A stretch of 64,000 nucleotides of DNA from CAWDMN01 sp963803155 (GCA_963803155.1 CAWDMN010000027.1:105607-169606), one strand, 5' to 3'; positions 45,949 through 55,764 are shown, counted from the stretch's first letter. Notes: generated by a model not told the origin, from the sequence alone. Program-made: numbers and translations.

Positions 45949-46560
45949 ATGAGTCAAGTATTGGAATCAATTCATAATGCCAACCGATTGCATGTGGAAG
46001 ACTTTGGAGAAAAAGGGAAATTACCCATGCCCCCGGCGCGGCATTTGGCTATATTGACCTGCATGGATGCTCGATTGGATCCGGCCAAATTCGCGGGTCT
46101 CAAAGAAGGAGACGCACACGTCATCCGCAATGCCGGGGGACGCGCCACCGACGATGCGATTCGTTCGCTGGTCATTTCTTACAAACTGCTGGGGACCAAC
46201 GAATGGGTAGTGATCCATCATACGGATTGCGGCATGGAGACCTTTTCCGATGAAGTGATGCGCCAGTTGTTGTCAAAGAGCCTAAAAACCGCAAAGCTTT
46301 CCGGTAATGGCTGGCAGGACGTGGGTGATGGAAACGGCTCTAAGGAGGGTGAGTTCATCGAATGGCTGCCTATCAAAAATCACACCCAAGATATGTGTGT
46401 GGATGTGAGCCGCATCCGAAACCACCCCTTGGTTCCGAAAGAAATTCCCATTTATGGCTACATTTACGATGTGCGAACCGGAAGGCTTCAAGAAGTCCCT
46501 GAAGCCACCGCCATTGGGCGCAGCGGGGAAAGCAAACTGGCGAGATCGCAAAAAGTCTAG
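45949..46560 (+). CDS. Beta-class carbonic anhydrase
   Basis: Reversibly hydrates CO2 to bicarbonate. The 203-residue protein has the zinc ligands Cys38 with the catalytic Asp40-Arg42 dyad (LTCMDARLDP), then His91 and Cys94 (VIHHTDCG). VIRNAGGRATDDAIRSL is typical of the small type II beta group (mycobacterial Rv1284-like). GGAAAGG lies upstream of the ATG. It stands alone, so it likely serves general bicarbonate supply or pH balance. Confidence 0.92.
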   Translation: MSQVLESIHNANRLHVEDFGEKGKLPMPPARHLAILTCMDARLDPAKFAGLKEGDAHVIRNAGGRATDDAIRSLVISYKLLGTNEWVVIHHTDCGMETFSDEVMRQLLSKSLKTAKLSGNGWQDVGDGNGSKEGEFIEWLPIKNHTQDMCVDVSRIRNHPLVPKEIPIYGYIYDVRTGRLQEVPEATAIGRSGESKLARSQKV

Positions 46561-46989
46561 CGAGACTTGTCTTGGACTATGGGGACTTGCGGGTTCCTGA
46601 TCCAAAGCTTGACCCAAAGTCGTCGACTTTTGCGGCTCAAGCAAACTAGCTGAAGAAATCAATTCGTTCTGCTGTTCCACTGCAAATAGCGCGAAGTGAC
46701 AGCGAGTTTTCACCGCCGCATTTGTGTATTTTCGCGGGCTAACTATGTTAACAATCTCCCTGATTGTTCCCTCGCTGGCGCTTCATGCTTTTTATGTAGC
46801 ATTCATATTCGGAGGGATGCTGAGAGGTAGATAGTGGATAAATTCAAGCATCCCATTCTTCTCATCACTCCATTGTCAATCTCAGCCCATTAGGCATCGA
46901 GCACCAGAAGCGAGCTTCAGAGGATCGACTAACGATTCCATAACACCATTCTAATAACTTGCCTGAATCATTCATAATCCACGTCAAGA
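46561..46989. other. 429-base intergenic region
   Basis: Between convergent carbonic anhydrase and pterin dehydratase genes. A minus-strand open frame running from here back into the anhydrase gene is antisense and has no homology that I can see. No terminator with a T-run was found. Confidence 0.4.
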
Positions 46990-47340
46990 TTATGCAGGCA
47001 AACCTTTGTAGATATCATCCGTTTTGGCAGCCAAAATGAAGTCGTTGCGATGCAATCCTTTAATTTTGTGGGTCCACCATGTGACCGTCACTTTTCCCCA
47101 TTCAGTCACTATGGCTGGATGGTGATCCTCAGTTTCAGCCAATTTTCCTACTTTATTGGTAAATGCCAAGGCCTCGGCAAAATCAGCAAATGGAAAAACC
47201 CTCTGCAATCGTCGTATTCCTTCGGCATCGATCATTTTCCATTTCGGGATGTGCCGCCTGTACTCTGCAATCTCCTCATCCGGCACGGTTGGCGCGCCTT
47301 CCCGGCATGGAATACATTTCATTTGAATGAGAGTATTCAT
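46990..47340 (-). CDS. phhB: Pterin-4a-carbinolamine dehydratase
   Basis: Dehydrates 4a-hydroxytetrahydrobiopterin, normally to regenerate the cofactor of aromatic amino acid hydroxylases. The 116-residue protein has the family motif ETEDHHPAIVTEWGKVTV with the paired catalytic His and the later WTHKIKGLHRNDF. The frame runs up to 47511, but GGAGAC lies seven bases before the ATG at 47340, which matches the normal protein length. No phenylalanine hydroxylase is adjacent; isolated copies are common and may serve other pterin reactions. Confidence 0.9.
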   Translation of the reverse strand: MNTLIQMKCIPCREGAPTVPDEEIAEYRRHIPKWKMIDAEGIRRLQRVFPFADFAEALAFTNKVGKLAETEDHHPAIVTEWGKVTVTWWTHKIKGLHRNDFILAAKTDDIYKGLPA

Positions 47341-47821
47341 CTTCTGTCTCCAGGATTGATTCCGACAGGACAATTTGATGAGCTGCAAAAAGCCAGAATG
47401 GCATCGCAGCATCACCTGAAAAATGGATGAAGGAATTCCCTTCCCTTTCAATTCCAACAACAAAGTAATTTTTTCAATCCTGCAAGAATCATATCTTCCA
47501 TCTATTCTCATAATTTATTTTACCTGCTCGGTGGATGACCGGAGCTGAATCTGACTATATTCCCTCAAATTCTGGTTAAGGCCACCTACTTTTGCACGGT
47601 AAACGCCGTTCCCCCCGAAAGCGCCAACATGCTGGCGGAGAAACTCTTTCTCCGAAAGAGCCCGCCTCGGAACGGAACTATACGATGCGAGAAATCTCAA
47701 AACGGAAAAACATCAAACGGAAATGATCAAAACTGGACTAGTCAAATTCGTGGGTTAGAAACTTGCCGGCTAAAGGGGTTGAGCCATCCGCAGTCCCTGG
47801 TTGTCCAGAGGAGGAGGCGCC
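47341..47821. other. 480-base intergenic region
   Basis: No gene is apparent. The segment at 47805-47860 is rich in GGAGG/CCTCC and overlaps the 3' end of the receiver-only gene. It resembles the GGAGGCG-type repeats elsewhere in the window only weakly. Confidence 0.35.
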
Positions 47822-48271
47822 TCATCCCATCCCCACCTTCCGGAAAAAGGGAGACAAATACTTCTTTCCTTGTCGAACCGTTTCAATCGCCGCAACCAGC
47901 TCGTTGAAGGTATCTTCTTTCAACAGGTATCCCTCCGCTCCAGAGGCGAGGGCTTCTTTCAGGTACTCTTTTTCTTCGTGAATCGTCATGAACAAGATTT
48001 TCACTTCGGGGTGGCTGGATTTAATCCGGCGGGCCGCCTCGATTCCCCTGAGTTTAGGCATTGAAATATCGAGTATGATTAAATCGGGGAGCAGTTTTTT
48101 CAGATCCAGCAAGTCCAGCAGCTCGATCCCATCGCGAGCTTCGCCAACGACTATGAAATCTGATGCTCCCGTAAGCATACCTTTCACCTGCGTACGGAGT
48201 CTGTCGTGATCGTCGGCAATGATGATTTGATAGGGAATCACGCTTTGGCTTATTCCATTAGAAGATTTCAT
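47822..48271 (-). CDS. Receiver-only response regulator (NarL-like, no output domain)
   Basis: A 149-residue protein consisting of a CheY-like receiver. It has the acidic pocket in IIADDHD, phosphoacceptor Asp68 (LIILDISMP), the conserved Thr in MTIHEEKE, and Lys in YLLKED. It is closely similar to the receiver of the NarL-like regulator encoded 440 bases upstream on the same strand. It ends at LSPFFRKVGMG, just where the LuxR-type helix-turn-helix would begin. It could be a phosphate sink or modulator for the nearby sensor kinase, or a truncated gene. Confidence 0.82.
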   Translation of the reverse strand: MKSSNGISQSVIPYQIIIADDHDRLRTQVKGMLTGASDFIVVGEARDGIELLDLLDLKKLLPDLIILDISMPKLRGIEAARRIKSSHPEVKILFMTIHEEKEYLKEALASGAEGYLLKEDTFNELVAAIETVRQGKKYLSPFFRKVGMG

Positions 48272-48424
48272 CCGATATGAGGACCGTCAAAAACAGAATA
48301 ACGGATGATGTAGTAGAGGAAAATTGGTGGAACTACCCAAAAGTCGGTAGGTAAAAACACCCAAAAAGGATATGGGTGGAACTACTCATATCGATGGTTT
48401 TTGTGACTACTCAGGCAGACGGAA

Positions 48425-48553
48425 TTCAGGAGTCAGAATCCAGAATGGCCTGCGAATCAACTTCCACCAGCTTGCAATACGCACTGGCAAATCTATTGCC
48501 ACACCACCTAGTCCTCAAATCGCGTAGCTGGCACGTTCATTCTGACTCCCGGT
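48425..48553. repeat. MITE-like element with 11-bp inverted ends
   Basis: GGAGTCAGAAT at 48429-48439 and its exact complement at 48539-48549 enclose 99 noncoding bases. The arms resemble the CAGGAGTCAGAAT palindromes scattered in many bacterial genomes. The rest of the arms has decayed. Confidence 0.4.
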
Positions 48554-48712
48554 TGCCTAGTAGCTATTTTTTTAACAGAATAGGAGCATTCCAAGCGGAA
48601 AAATGTGACGTCGGAAGGAAATTGCGGCGAGTGGCGCCAACAGAGGGTTTAGGGAGGGGGAATAAACATCTTGTCCGCTAAAGAGGTTGCCGCGGCCAAG
48701 CGGGACTTATTT

Positions 48713-49372
48713 TTACAGCTGGCCATTCTGGATGGCGTATCGCACAAGGTCGGTGGCTTTTTTTATGTTCAGCTTTTCCATGAGATTGGCTCGATGCCGT
48801 TCAACGGTCCGGGGACTGATAAATAAGACCGCCGCGATTTCCTTGCTTGATTTGCCCTCGGCAATCATCTTGAGGATTTCCCGTTCGCGGGTGGTCAGTG
48901 GCTCGGGGGAAACGGGAGAGGAAAAATTCCCCCTGCTCACCTGCGCCCACCCTTCCGCCAACAACTCGGCAAAGTGGGGAGAAACATAAATTTTGCCGTT
49001 CCGGATCTTATCGATGGCCGAAAAGAATTCCGTGTCGGCATCTTCTTTCAGCAAATATCCCTGGGCGCCGGAGGATAGGGCTTGCGACAGATATTCCTTC
49101 TCTTTGTGCATGGTCAAAATCAAAATCCTGGCATCGGGCTGAAGCGCCTTAATCTCATGGATGGCTTCGATCCCGCGCAAATTTGGCATCGAAATATCGA
49201 GGATTACCAGGTGTGGGGTTATGGTTCTCAAAAGCCGGAGCAGTTCGAGGCCGTCTCCAGATTCAGCGATGACTTCATAATCCGCCACTCCATCCAAAAG
49301 CTTTCTCAATCCTTGCCGGAGCAGCACATGATCGTCGGCCAAAACGATGCGATAGGATTCTTTGACAGTCAT
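48713..49372 (-). CDS. NarL/FixJ-family response regulator
   Basis: A 219-residue DNA-binding regulator. The receiver (residues 8-125) has DDH, phosphoacceptor Asp59 (VILDISMPNLRGIEA), and Lys in YLLKEDAD. The LuxR-type helix-turn-helix (154-215) has LTTREREILKMIAEGKSSKE and TVERHRANLMEKLNIKKATD. Its start overlaps the stop of the upstream sensor kinase by four bases, so they form a coupled two-component pair. The target promoters are unknown. Confidence 0.93.
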   Translation of the reverse strand: MTVKESYRIVLADDHVLLRQGLRKLLDGVADYEVIAESGDGLELLRLLRTITPHLVILDISMPNLRGIEAIHEIKALQPDARILILTMHKEKEYLSQALSSGAQGYLLKEDADTEFFSAIDKIRNGKIYVSPHFAELLAEGWAQVSRGNFSSPVSPEPLTTREREILKMIAEGKSSKEIAAVLFISPRTVERHRANLMEKLNIKKATDLVRYAIQNGQL

Positions 49373-52362
49373 GAATTTTTCTCCACAGGCAAGCGGAGAG
49401 TGACCCGGGTGCCTTCCCCCGGCTGGCTCGTGATTTCAAGGGTTCCGCCCAGGATACGCGCTCGTTCGTGCAAGATCCTCAACCCTAGGCCCACTTCCGG
49501 GCCAGTTGAGGCATCAGCCGGATTCATCTCAAAACCCCTTCCGTCATCGGCAACCACAAAGGAAAGCTTGCCGTCATCCATTCCCACGGTAACCCAAACC
49601 TCTTTAGCCTCGGCGTGTTTGATGACGTTGTTTAGCGATTCCTGCAAGACCCGGTAAATCATGATGTGGCCCTCTTTAGGAACCAGGGAATCAACATCGA
49701 TCAGCTCCGATTGGATTTGAATTGGACTATTCGCCCGATAGGTGTTAAACATCCGCCGCAGGGCCGCCGTGAGCCCCAAGTCCTCCAAAATAGCCGGGCT
49801 AAGGTCGCGGGAAAGCCGTCGAACATTTTCAATGATCTGGTCCACAAACGACAGGACACTTTCGCATTCCTCCTTCGCCACGGCCGGATCCGCGGGCAAT
49901 TTATTTTCGATCGATCGCATGAGCAGCTTGGTGACCGCCAAATCCTGTCCCAGTTGGTCATGCAATTCGCGGGAAATCCGGCTCCGCTCAGCTTCCTGAA
50001 TATTCAGAAGCTGAGCGGAAAGAATGCGCAGTTGCTTTTCCGACTCTTGGAGCGTCTCCTCGGCATGCCTGCGTTCGGTGATATCCGTCAGCAGTCCAAA
50101 ACTACCCACAATTTTTCCCTCCTCGTTGAAGAGGGATTTTGGATAGACAAGCATATGGAGTTTTCGCCCTTCTTTGTGCCTACAGGTAAATTCATAGGGC
50201 AGGTCTGAGCCTTGCATCCGATTCTTCATCTGCTCTTCGTAAATTTTCCGATCATTTCCCGCGTAAAAACTGATTGTAGATTGTCCGATAATCTCCTCTC
50301 TGGAATATCCCACCATTTTGCACAAGGTGTCGTTGACGAAGGTCAAAATGCCATTTTCATCTTGGAGGGCCAGCCCCTCATTCATTGTCTCAATCAGGTT
50401 CCGGTATTTCAATTCACTTTCCTTCAGTGCCTGCAGAGCTTGTTGGCGCTCCGTAATGTCATGCAATATTGACAATTTCGAAAAAGTGCCGTCCTCGTTG
50501 CGGAACCGGGAGTCAAAAATTTCATATATTCTGCCGGTTTTAGGGGGAATAGTCTCCCATCGCACGGTCTCGCCGGTAAAAACTGCTTTATTATTGCACC
50601 AGGGGCAGGCATCCGTTCGTTCGTAGAAATATTCGTAACACTTTTTTCCATCGATTGGGCCAAATTCCCGTCTGATGGTTGGATTCACATACTGGATTTC
50701 ATGGTCCGGGCTGACAAGAAAGACTCCGTTATTCATGGTCTCCAAGATGTTGTTTAGCTGCTGCCGCTCGAACTGCAGCAGCTCCTGAACATTTTTTCTT
50801 TCCTTGATTTCGTCGGATAATTCCTGGTTTGCCTTTACTAGATCGGAAGTTCGAACATCCACCAAGCTTTCCAACTCATTGACCAAAAGCTCACGCTCCC
50901 TTTCTGCATGTATCCGCTGGAGGGTCTTTCCCAGCCGGGATGCCAGTTCGTTGATCAGGTTCCGCTCTTCCTTGAGGAATGGCCCCTCATCAGATTCTGG
51001 TTTTTCCACGAGGTAGCACACCTGCAAGCGGCCAACATTTTTACGGTCAACTAGAATGTCAGAGCTCTGCTTCCAGGAGGTTACCGCAAAGTTAGCCGTC
51101 TGAAAGATCTGGTTATCCAGGAAGAGACGCGCGGCTGCCACCTCAGGATACTGCCATCCAGCAGGAATCAGATTTACCAGACCCTCACATATTTCTGACG
51201 CAGAAATGCCTGGCTGCTCAATGAGCTTCGAAAATGAATATAAACAATTCAACTCTTTGACTCGCTCATTCAGTTCATGCGATGTTCTCAGCAAGGCTTC
51301 CTCTGCCCTCATGCGCTCCAATTCACCCGCCGCGCGCACAGCTACCAGTTTCAGCATCGATTCCGCCAGGCCGGTCTTCATCATGGGCTTTCGCCCGATG
51401 ACCGCAATCAGGCCAATCGGTTCCCCATCGAAACTCCACAAGGTGGTCCCGACATAACTCTCGGCCATTAATTGCTGGAGTGCCGCATCATGTGGAAACA
51501 AACGGCGCACATCCTTGGGAAAGCAACAAATTGTCTTTCCCACCACGTCTCCGCAGGGGGTGTCTTTCAGGGTGTACACCACGTTATCCTCAAACATCCC
51601 ATCATTAAAAACGGCCACGGTCTGTGCGTCCAGGCCATTCCCCTCCAGCTTGTCGATGCAGACGTAATCCATTCCCAAGCTCTGGGCGAGGTATCGCGCC
51701 AGTGATTGGAAGAAATTTTCACTGGAGCCCGGGTAGCCACAATGCAGCAAGAAGGTTTGAGCATCTTCTAACAGCTTGCGTTCGGTGATGTCGGTCACCA
51801 CGACGCGGCAAATGAGAGCACCGGCTGCGTCCCGCGCAGCGGAGGCCTTCAGCCATGCCTGGAAGGGAGGGGAGCCCGCCCGCAACATCCTAAATTCGCA
51901 CACCTGCGGAGCACCTGTTTCAAGGAGCTGCTTGCGATGCCAATAGTAGATGTCCTGGTCCTCAGGAAGAATAAAGCGAGACAACGGCTGTTTGACCAAA
52001 GCGCCTCTTCCCACCCCCAGCAGGATAGCAACGGTGAGATTGGCTTCCAGGATTATCCCCTCCTCACTCAGGGTGAAATAGCCCACCGGCGCCAGATCGT
52101 ACAGATCGAAGAACCGCACTCGCGATGCTTCCAATTCCTCCTGCGTCCGCCGCAGCTCGTCGTTCTGCATTTCGAGTTCAATCTGGTGCACCCGCAGCTC
52201 GTGGAGCAACTGCCGCGCCCGCTCGGGGGAAAACGGTTCCAGCATTTCCGGCATCTGGGCCGACCTTGCCTGGGCTATCTCTTCCGCCTGCAAGAGCAGG
52301 GTCTGCCTTGAGCCCTTCGGAGGTTCGGTAAAATCATCGTGTTCCACATCTCTTTTGGTCAT
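49369..52362 (-). CDS. Multi-PAS/GAF sensor histidine kinase, NarX-like
   Basis: A 997-residue kinase without membrane helices, so cytoplasmic. In order: a coiled segment (45-82), a PAS domain (83-195), a GAF domain (~215-375) and a second GAF-like domain (~390-525). A coiled coil and two PAS domains (~570-680, ~690-795) follow. The HisKA_3 dimerisation domain has His801 (RSRISRELHDQLGQDLA), and the HATPase domain has ADDGRG and GLGLRILHERA. A Cys-rich patch in the first late PAS (CYEYFYERTDACPWCNN) could bind metal or sense redox. The frame extends to 52437, but GAGGAGG six bases before the ATG at 52362 sets the start. Partner: the NarL-like regulator that overlaps its 3' end. Confidence 0.92.
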   Translation of the reverse strand: MTKRDVEHDDFTEPPKGSRQTLLLQAEEIAQARSAQMPEMLEPFSPERARQLLHELRVHQIELEMQNDELRRTQEELEASRVRFFDLYDLAPVGYFTLSEEGIILEANLTVAILLGVGRGALVKQPLSRFILPEDQDIYYWHRKQLLETGAPQVCEFRMLRAGSPPFQAWLKASAARDAAGALICRVVVTDITERKLLEDAQTFLLHCGYPGSSENFFQSLARYLAQSLGMDYVCIDKLEGNGLDAQTVAVFNDGMFEDNVVYTLKDTPCGDVVGKTICCFPKDVRRLFPHDAALQQLMAESYVGTTLWSFDGEPIGLIAVIGRKPMMKTGLAESMLKLVAVRAAGELERMRAEEALLRTSHELNERVKELNCLYSFSKLIEQPGISASEICEGLVNLIPAGWQYPEVAAARLFLDNQIFQTANFAVTSWKQSSDILVDRKNVGRLQVCYLVEKPESDEGPFLKEERNLINELASRLGKTLQRIHAERERELLVNELESLVDVRTSDLVKANQELSDEIKERKNVQELLQFERQQLNNILETMNNGVFLVSPDHEIQYVNPTIRREFGPIDGKKCYEYFYERTDACPWCNNKAVFTGETVRWETIPPKTGRIYEIFDSRFRNEDGTFSKLSILHDITERQQALQALKESELKYRNLIETMNEGLALQDENGILTFVNDTLCKMVGYSREEIIGQSTISFYAGNDRKIYEEQMKNRMQGSDLPYEFTCRHKEGRKLHMLVYPKSLFNEEGKIVGSFGLLTDITERRHAEETLQESEKQLRILSAQLLNIQEAERSRISRELHDQLGQDLAVTKLLMRSIENKLPADPAVAKEECESVLSFVDQIIENVRRLSRDLSPAILEDLGLTAALRRMFNTYRANSPIQIQSELIDVDSLVPKEGHIMIYRVLQESLNNVIKHAEAKEVWVTVGMDDGKLSFVVADDGRGFEMNPADASTGPEVGLGLRILHERARILGGTLEITSQPGEGTRVTLRLPVEKNS

Positions 52363-52710
52363 GACAAACCTCCTCAAGGTTTCCGCGGCATATCTTGCAT
52401 CCACCCTTTTCCTCAGCAGCCGACTTCGCAAATACAATGACGCATCCCTTCTCTAATCCAACCTCACCAAAAGAAAAGGGAATTGAAATAATTATACCTC
52501 CTGTTCCTTCCATGTCTAAAAAGCTAAATTCGGCAGGGATTATTGCAGGCTGGGGTATGATCGCAAGATGTCTGGGAGTCGGATATGGTAAGTTCTTGGG
52601 CTAATACTGGTATTGGTTTTCTTGAAAGGCTGAAAAATCCCGCACACGCAAAACGTTATCTGGTCGTGCGGAGGAAGTTATGAATGCATTTAAGATCGTA
52701 ATGATTGCCA
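52363..52710. other. 347-base intergenic region
   Basis: Contains the kinase ribosome site. A 30-codon plus-strand frame (52514-52606) is glycine-rich and hydrophobic in the middle (NSAGIIAGWGMIARCLGVGY) but lacks a ribosome site. I do not call it a gene. Otherwise nothing is seen. Confidence 0.35.
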
Positions 52711-55479
52711 TTATCTCAGCGCATTCATTTTATCGCGCACATCTTGGGCGAACTTGGAATTCGGTTGCAGGTCCAGGTATTTTTCAAAGGCAGCGCGGGC
52801 TTCAATGGCTTGCCCTAATGTTCGATACACATCCCCCAGATTAGCATAGGCAATCGCGCGCTTCGGATCCAGCCCTATCGCCTTTTCATACCATTGTATT
52901 GCCTCTGGATATTTCTCCATCTTGTAATAAGCGTATCCGGCATTGTTGGCAGCCAAGGCACTGGAGGGGTCCAACCGGGCCGCTGCTTGAAACTCTTCGA
53001 GCGCTTTTCCATATTGTTTTTCCTTGAAAAATCGCATCCCCCGGTCGTTGTGCGCCCTTGAATTCTCCGGCACCGGCGTGGCAGCGCCGGGAGCCGCCGC
53101 CGGATTCGTTTGCATTTTTTGCCAAGCGATTTGGGCCTGCGCGAGCTCCCGCCGCAGCTTTTGATTACGCGTGTTCTTTTCAGCAATCTCGCGCCGGATG
53201 CGGTCCAGTTCGCTGTTGAGCCGGATGGCTTCTTCATCCAGTTGTGCCGACATTTCACTCAAAAATTCATTTTCATGCTTCAACTCAAACACAAATTCTC
53301 CACCCTCGCTGCCGGGCAAGCTGCCAAAAGCTGGAGTTTGTTGCGAGAGCGACGACACACTGGGACCCACATAAGCCCCCAGTTCGGAAGCGGTGATGTA
53401 CCCATCTCCATTCAAGTCTGCCCGCCCCTCTAATCCTTGCAGCAAGGTCCAGGTAAATACAGAATGTCCATTAGGACCATTGTCGGCCACCTGTTGATCA
53501 GCCCCGCCTGCCGTTAGCATTTGACGCGCGGATCTGCGGGCAATTTCCTTAAGATAATTCTCGGGGGAAACTACTCCTCCCCGCGTCAATCCTAATCCGC
53601 TATAACAGGAATCCATAATAAAGAAGACATGTTTGGCCGGGATCGCCTCGGAAATGTCCTGGAAATTAGTCATGGATATGGCCTGCCCCTGCAGATTGCC
53701 AACTTCCGCGTCGACTGGAACGATATATCCCAAGTCTCGCCCACTGGGCAATTTCCGGGTCACTCCATGTCCGGCGAAAAAAACCAAAACCCGGTCTTCC
53801 CGTTTTACCGTCTCTGGATTTCCCAAATAATCACCAAGGAGAGAAAGGATTTTCTGCCGAGTAGCCTGTTCATTGAGCAGCGTCACCACACAATCGGGCT
53901 TAAAATGGTATTTGTCGATCAGCAACTGGCGGACTCCTTGCGCATCGTTGGCGGCGTAACGCAGCCGGGGCCAGATTTGATAATTATCGATGCCAATCAA
54001 CACGGCCCAGCTTTCCCGGTAAAGCACAATCGAGGACGGCAAGACAGCATCGTGATTTTCGGCTGGATGCACTTCAGGAGCAAAACCCTCTCCATTCCAG
54101 GCAAGAAATTGATAACCTCGCTTATTCAACGTCTCCAAAACCAACGGCAAAGCTTCCACGGTGCGGGCATGGATGTCATGAAACAGGATGATGCCTCGCT
54201 TTTCCTGCTCGACTTCTCGAATCACCCGGTTGGCGATGGATTTGGGAACCGGATCGGCCCAGTCCAGCGAATCGATATTCCACAATACGGCTTTCATGTT
54301 GCGCGCTTCCAAAGCCGCCAACAACTTGGGACTGCGCGCGCCATAAGGAGGACGAAATAAGGCCGGAGCGAGATGCGTAACCTGTGTAAGCAAGCGATTG
54401 GTATTCTCGATTTCTCCGGCGATTTCCTTGTCACTGATTTTAGGAATCAACACATGCGAAAAGGTGTGATTGGCCAAGGTGAAACCATTTTCCATTAACT
54501 CGCGGCTCACAGCGGAGGATTTGGAGGTTTTCAGCCCTAGATCTTCCCCCACGGATCCCAGGCTCTGGCCAAGTTCAAAAAAAACCCCTTTGACCTGGTA
54601 TTTTTGAAGAATCTCCATGATTTGCCGTGTATATCGAGGATTCGGACCATCGTCAAATGTCAGGAGCAGCGTCTTGGGGGCAAAGAGGGACCCAAAAATC
54701 CCGAGCTGGCTCTCCTGAACATTAGCGGGCTTGGAGTAGCTGCTGGTAATATTCTCCAAAGATTGATGGTATTCCTTAAGGATCTCTTCGCGTTTCCATT
54801 GTGTTTTTAAATAGGCTACATATCGATCCCAGGCTTCCCGAGTCACCGCCATGCCACGGGTTTCAAAACGGCCGAAGATCTTCTCCAACTCCTTGTCATA
54901 AAGCAATTGGATCTCTTTCAGAGCCTTCTGATCTTCCGCCAATCTCGCCTGCAGCTGCATCTTGCCAGAGCTTGCCCCCGGCGTAGATTGCAGGACAGCC
55001 ATCAACTCACCCACTAAGTCGAAAAAAGCCAGCTTGTCCGCATCGTGAAAATCGCCGTCTTTTTCAAACAGGTTTAAAAACTGGCGGGTTTTTTCGAGAG
55101 GCTGGACAAAATCGACTCGTGCCGCATCAGCCATTTCCGCGGAAAGCAGCTCAGCCAAAGCCGTGAGCCGCTGGTGATTCTCATGATACAAGATGTCGCC
55201 CACGAGGTTGGCCGATGCCCGCTGCTTCTCCTCCAGAAGTTCTTCATTTTCAAGCAAGACAATGATCTTCCGGTAACAGGCAACGACCTTGATGAGAGCA
55301 TCCCGGATTGGTTCCTTCAGCGCACTCACAACGGGGCTCGCAGTGGGTGCGGGGGGAAGCTCCTTTCCAGATTGGATTCGAGGCCTCCTAAGAAGGAATA
55401 CTCCTCCCAAGATAATTCCAATTAGGGCTGACAGAATCAGCAGGATGCGTACAAACTTCTTTCGCAGGAAATCAAACAT
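52711..55479 (-). CDS. Membrane-anchored polysaccharide deacetylase-caspase-EF-hand-TPR fusion
   Basis: A 922-residue multidomain protein. One membrane helix at 10-30 anchors it, and 50-260 is helical. 268-460 is a NodB polysaccharide deacetylase with TFDDGPN (catalytic Asp276, metal Asp277), His338 and His342 (ANHTFSH), RPPYGAR (376-382) and LFHDIH. 487-735 is a caspase-like (peptidase C14) domain with dyad His571 (FFAGHG) and Cys625 (MDSCYSG). An EF-hand-type loop DLNGDGYITASE lies at 688-699. A coiled coil (738-795) and TPR repeats (808-915) complete the protein. All key residues of both enzymes are present. The frame opens at 55509, but AGGAGA 11 bases before the ATG at 55479 decides the start. 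No known function for this combination. Confidence 0.88.
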   Translation of the reverse strand: MFDFLRKKFVRILLILSALIGIILGGVFLLRRPRIQSGKELPPAPTASPVVSALKEPIRDALIKVVACYRKIIVLLENEELLEEKQRASANLVGDILYHENHQRLTALAELLSAEMADAARVDFVQPLEKTRQFLNLFEKDGDFHDADKLAFFDLVGELMAVLQSTPGASSGKMQLQARLAEDQKALKEIQLLYDKELEKIFGRFETRGMAVTREAWDRYVAYLKTQWKREEILKEYHQSLENITSSYSKPANVQESQLGIFGSLFAPKTLLLTFDDGPNPRYTRQIMEILQKYQVKGVFFELGQSLGSVGEDLGLKTSKSSAVSRELMENGFTLANHTFSHVLIPKISDKEIAGEIENTNRLLTQVTHLAPALFRPPYGARSPKLLAALEARNMKAVLWNIDSLDWADPVPKSIANRVIREVEQEKRGIILFHDIHARTVEALPLVLETLNKRGYQFLAWNGEGFAPEVHPAENHDAVLPSSIVLYRESWAVLIGIDNYQIWPRLRYAANDAQGVRQLLIDKYHFKPDCVVTLLNEQATRQKILSLLGDYLGNPETVKREDRVLVFFAGHGVTRKLPSGRDLGYIVPVDAEVGNLQGQAISMTNFQDISEAIPAKHVFFIMDSCYSGLGLTRGGVVSPENYLKEIARRSARQMLTAGGADQQVADNGPNGHSVFTWTLLQGLEGRADLNGDGYITASELGAYVGPSVSSLSQQTPAFGSLPGSEGGEFVFELKHENEFLSEMSAQLDEEAIRLNSELDRIRREIAEKNTRNQKLRRELAQAQIAWQKMQTNPAAAPGAATPVPENSRAHNDRGMRFFKEKQYGKALEEFQAAARLDPSSALAANNAGYAYYKMEKYPEAIQWYEKAIGLDPKRAIAYANLGDVYRTLGQAIEARAAFEKYLDLQPNSKFAQDVRDKMNALR

Positions 55480-55620
55480 GGGAATGAACTTCTCCTGGAC
55501 AGAGGGCAATTATATGAAAGGGCTGCCAACTTTATTTTCATTCATTCGAGTCAAGAATTCCAAGAGAATTTCCTACCCTCAATTAAAAAATGGATCTCCC
55601 TAGGAAATCAAAATTGGGAA

Positions 55621-55732
55621 AAGGTGGAGCGGGCACGAGTGACCGCTGTCACCGGTGCACGCTGGCTGAGCAGGCGAGGCTGGCCAAGCGACGCGCGACG
55701 GGTGACTTCGTCACACTCGCGCGTCCCACCTT
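55621..55732. repeat. REP-like palindromic element
   Basis: The outer arms AAGGTGGAGC... (from 55621) and ...GCGCGTCCCACCTT (to 55732) are imperfect inverted repeats. Inner hairpins include GTGACTTCGTCAC (55702-55714). A related half-unit (CGCGCGTTCCACCTT) lies at 56577-56591. Confidence 0.6.
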
Positions 55733-55764
55733 GTTTTCATCGTCTTGTTGTGACAGCCTTGCTG

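Noticed and set aside
46282..46713. 143-codon minus-strand frame at the end of the carbonic anhydrase gene
   Set aside because: It overlaps the anhydrase gene antisense, and the part outside has no homology that I recognise.
52514..52606. 30-codon glycine-rich frame as a small toxin
   Set aside because: No ribosome site, no antitoxin partner and no antisense RNA promoter visible.
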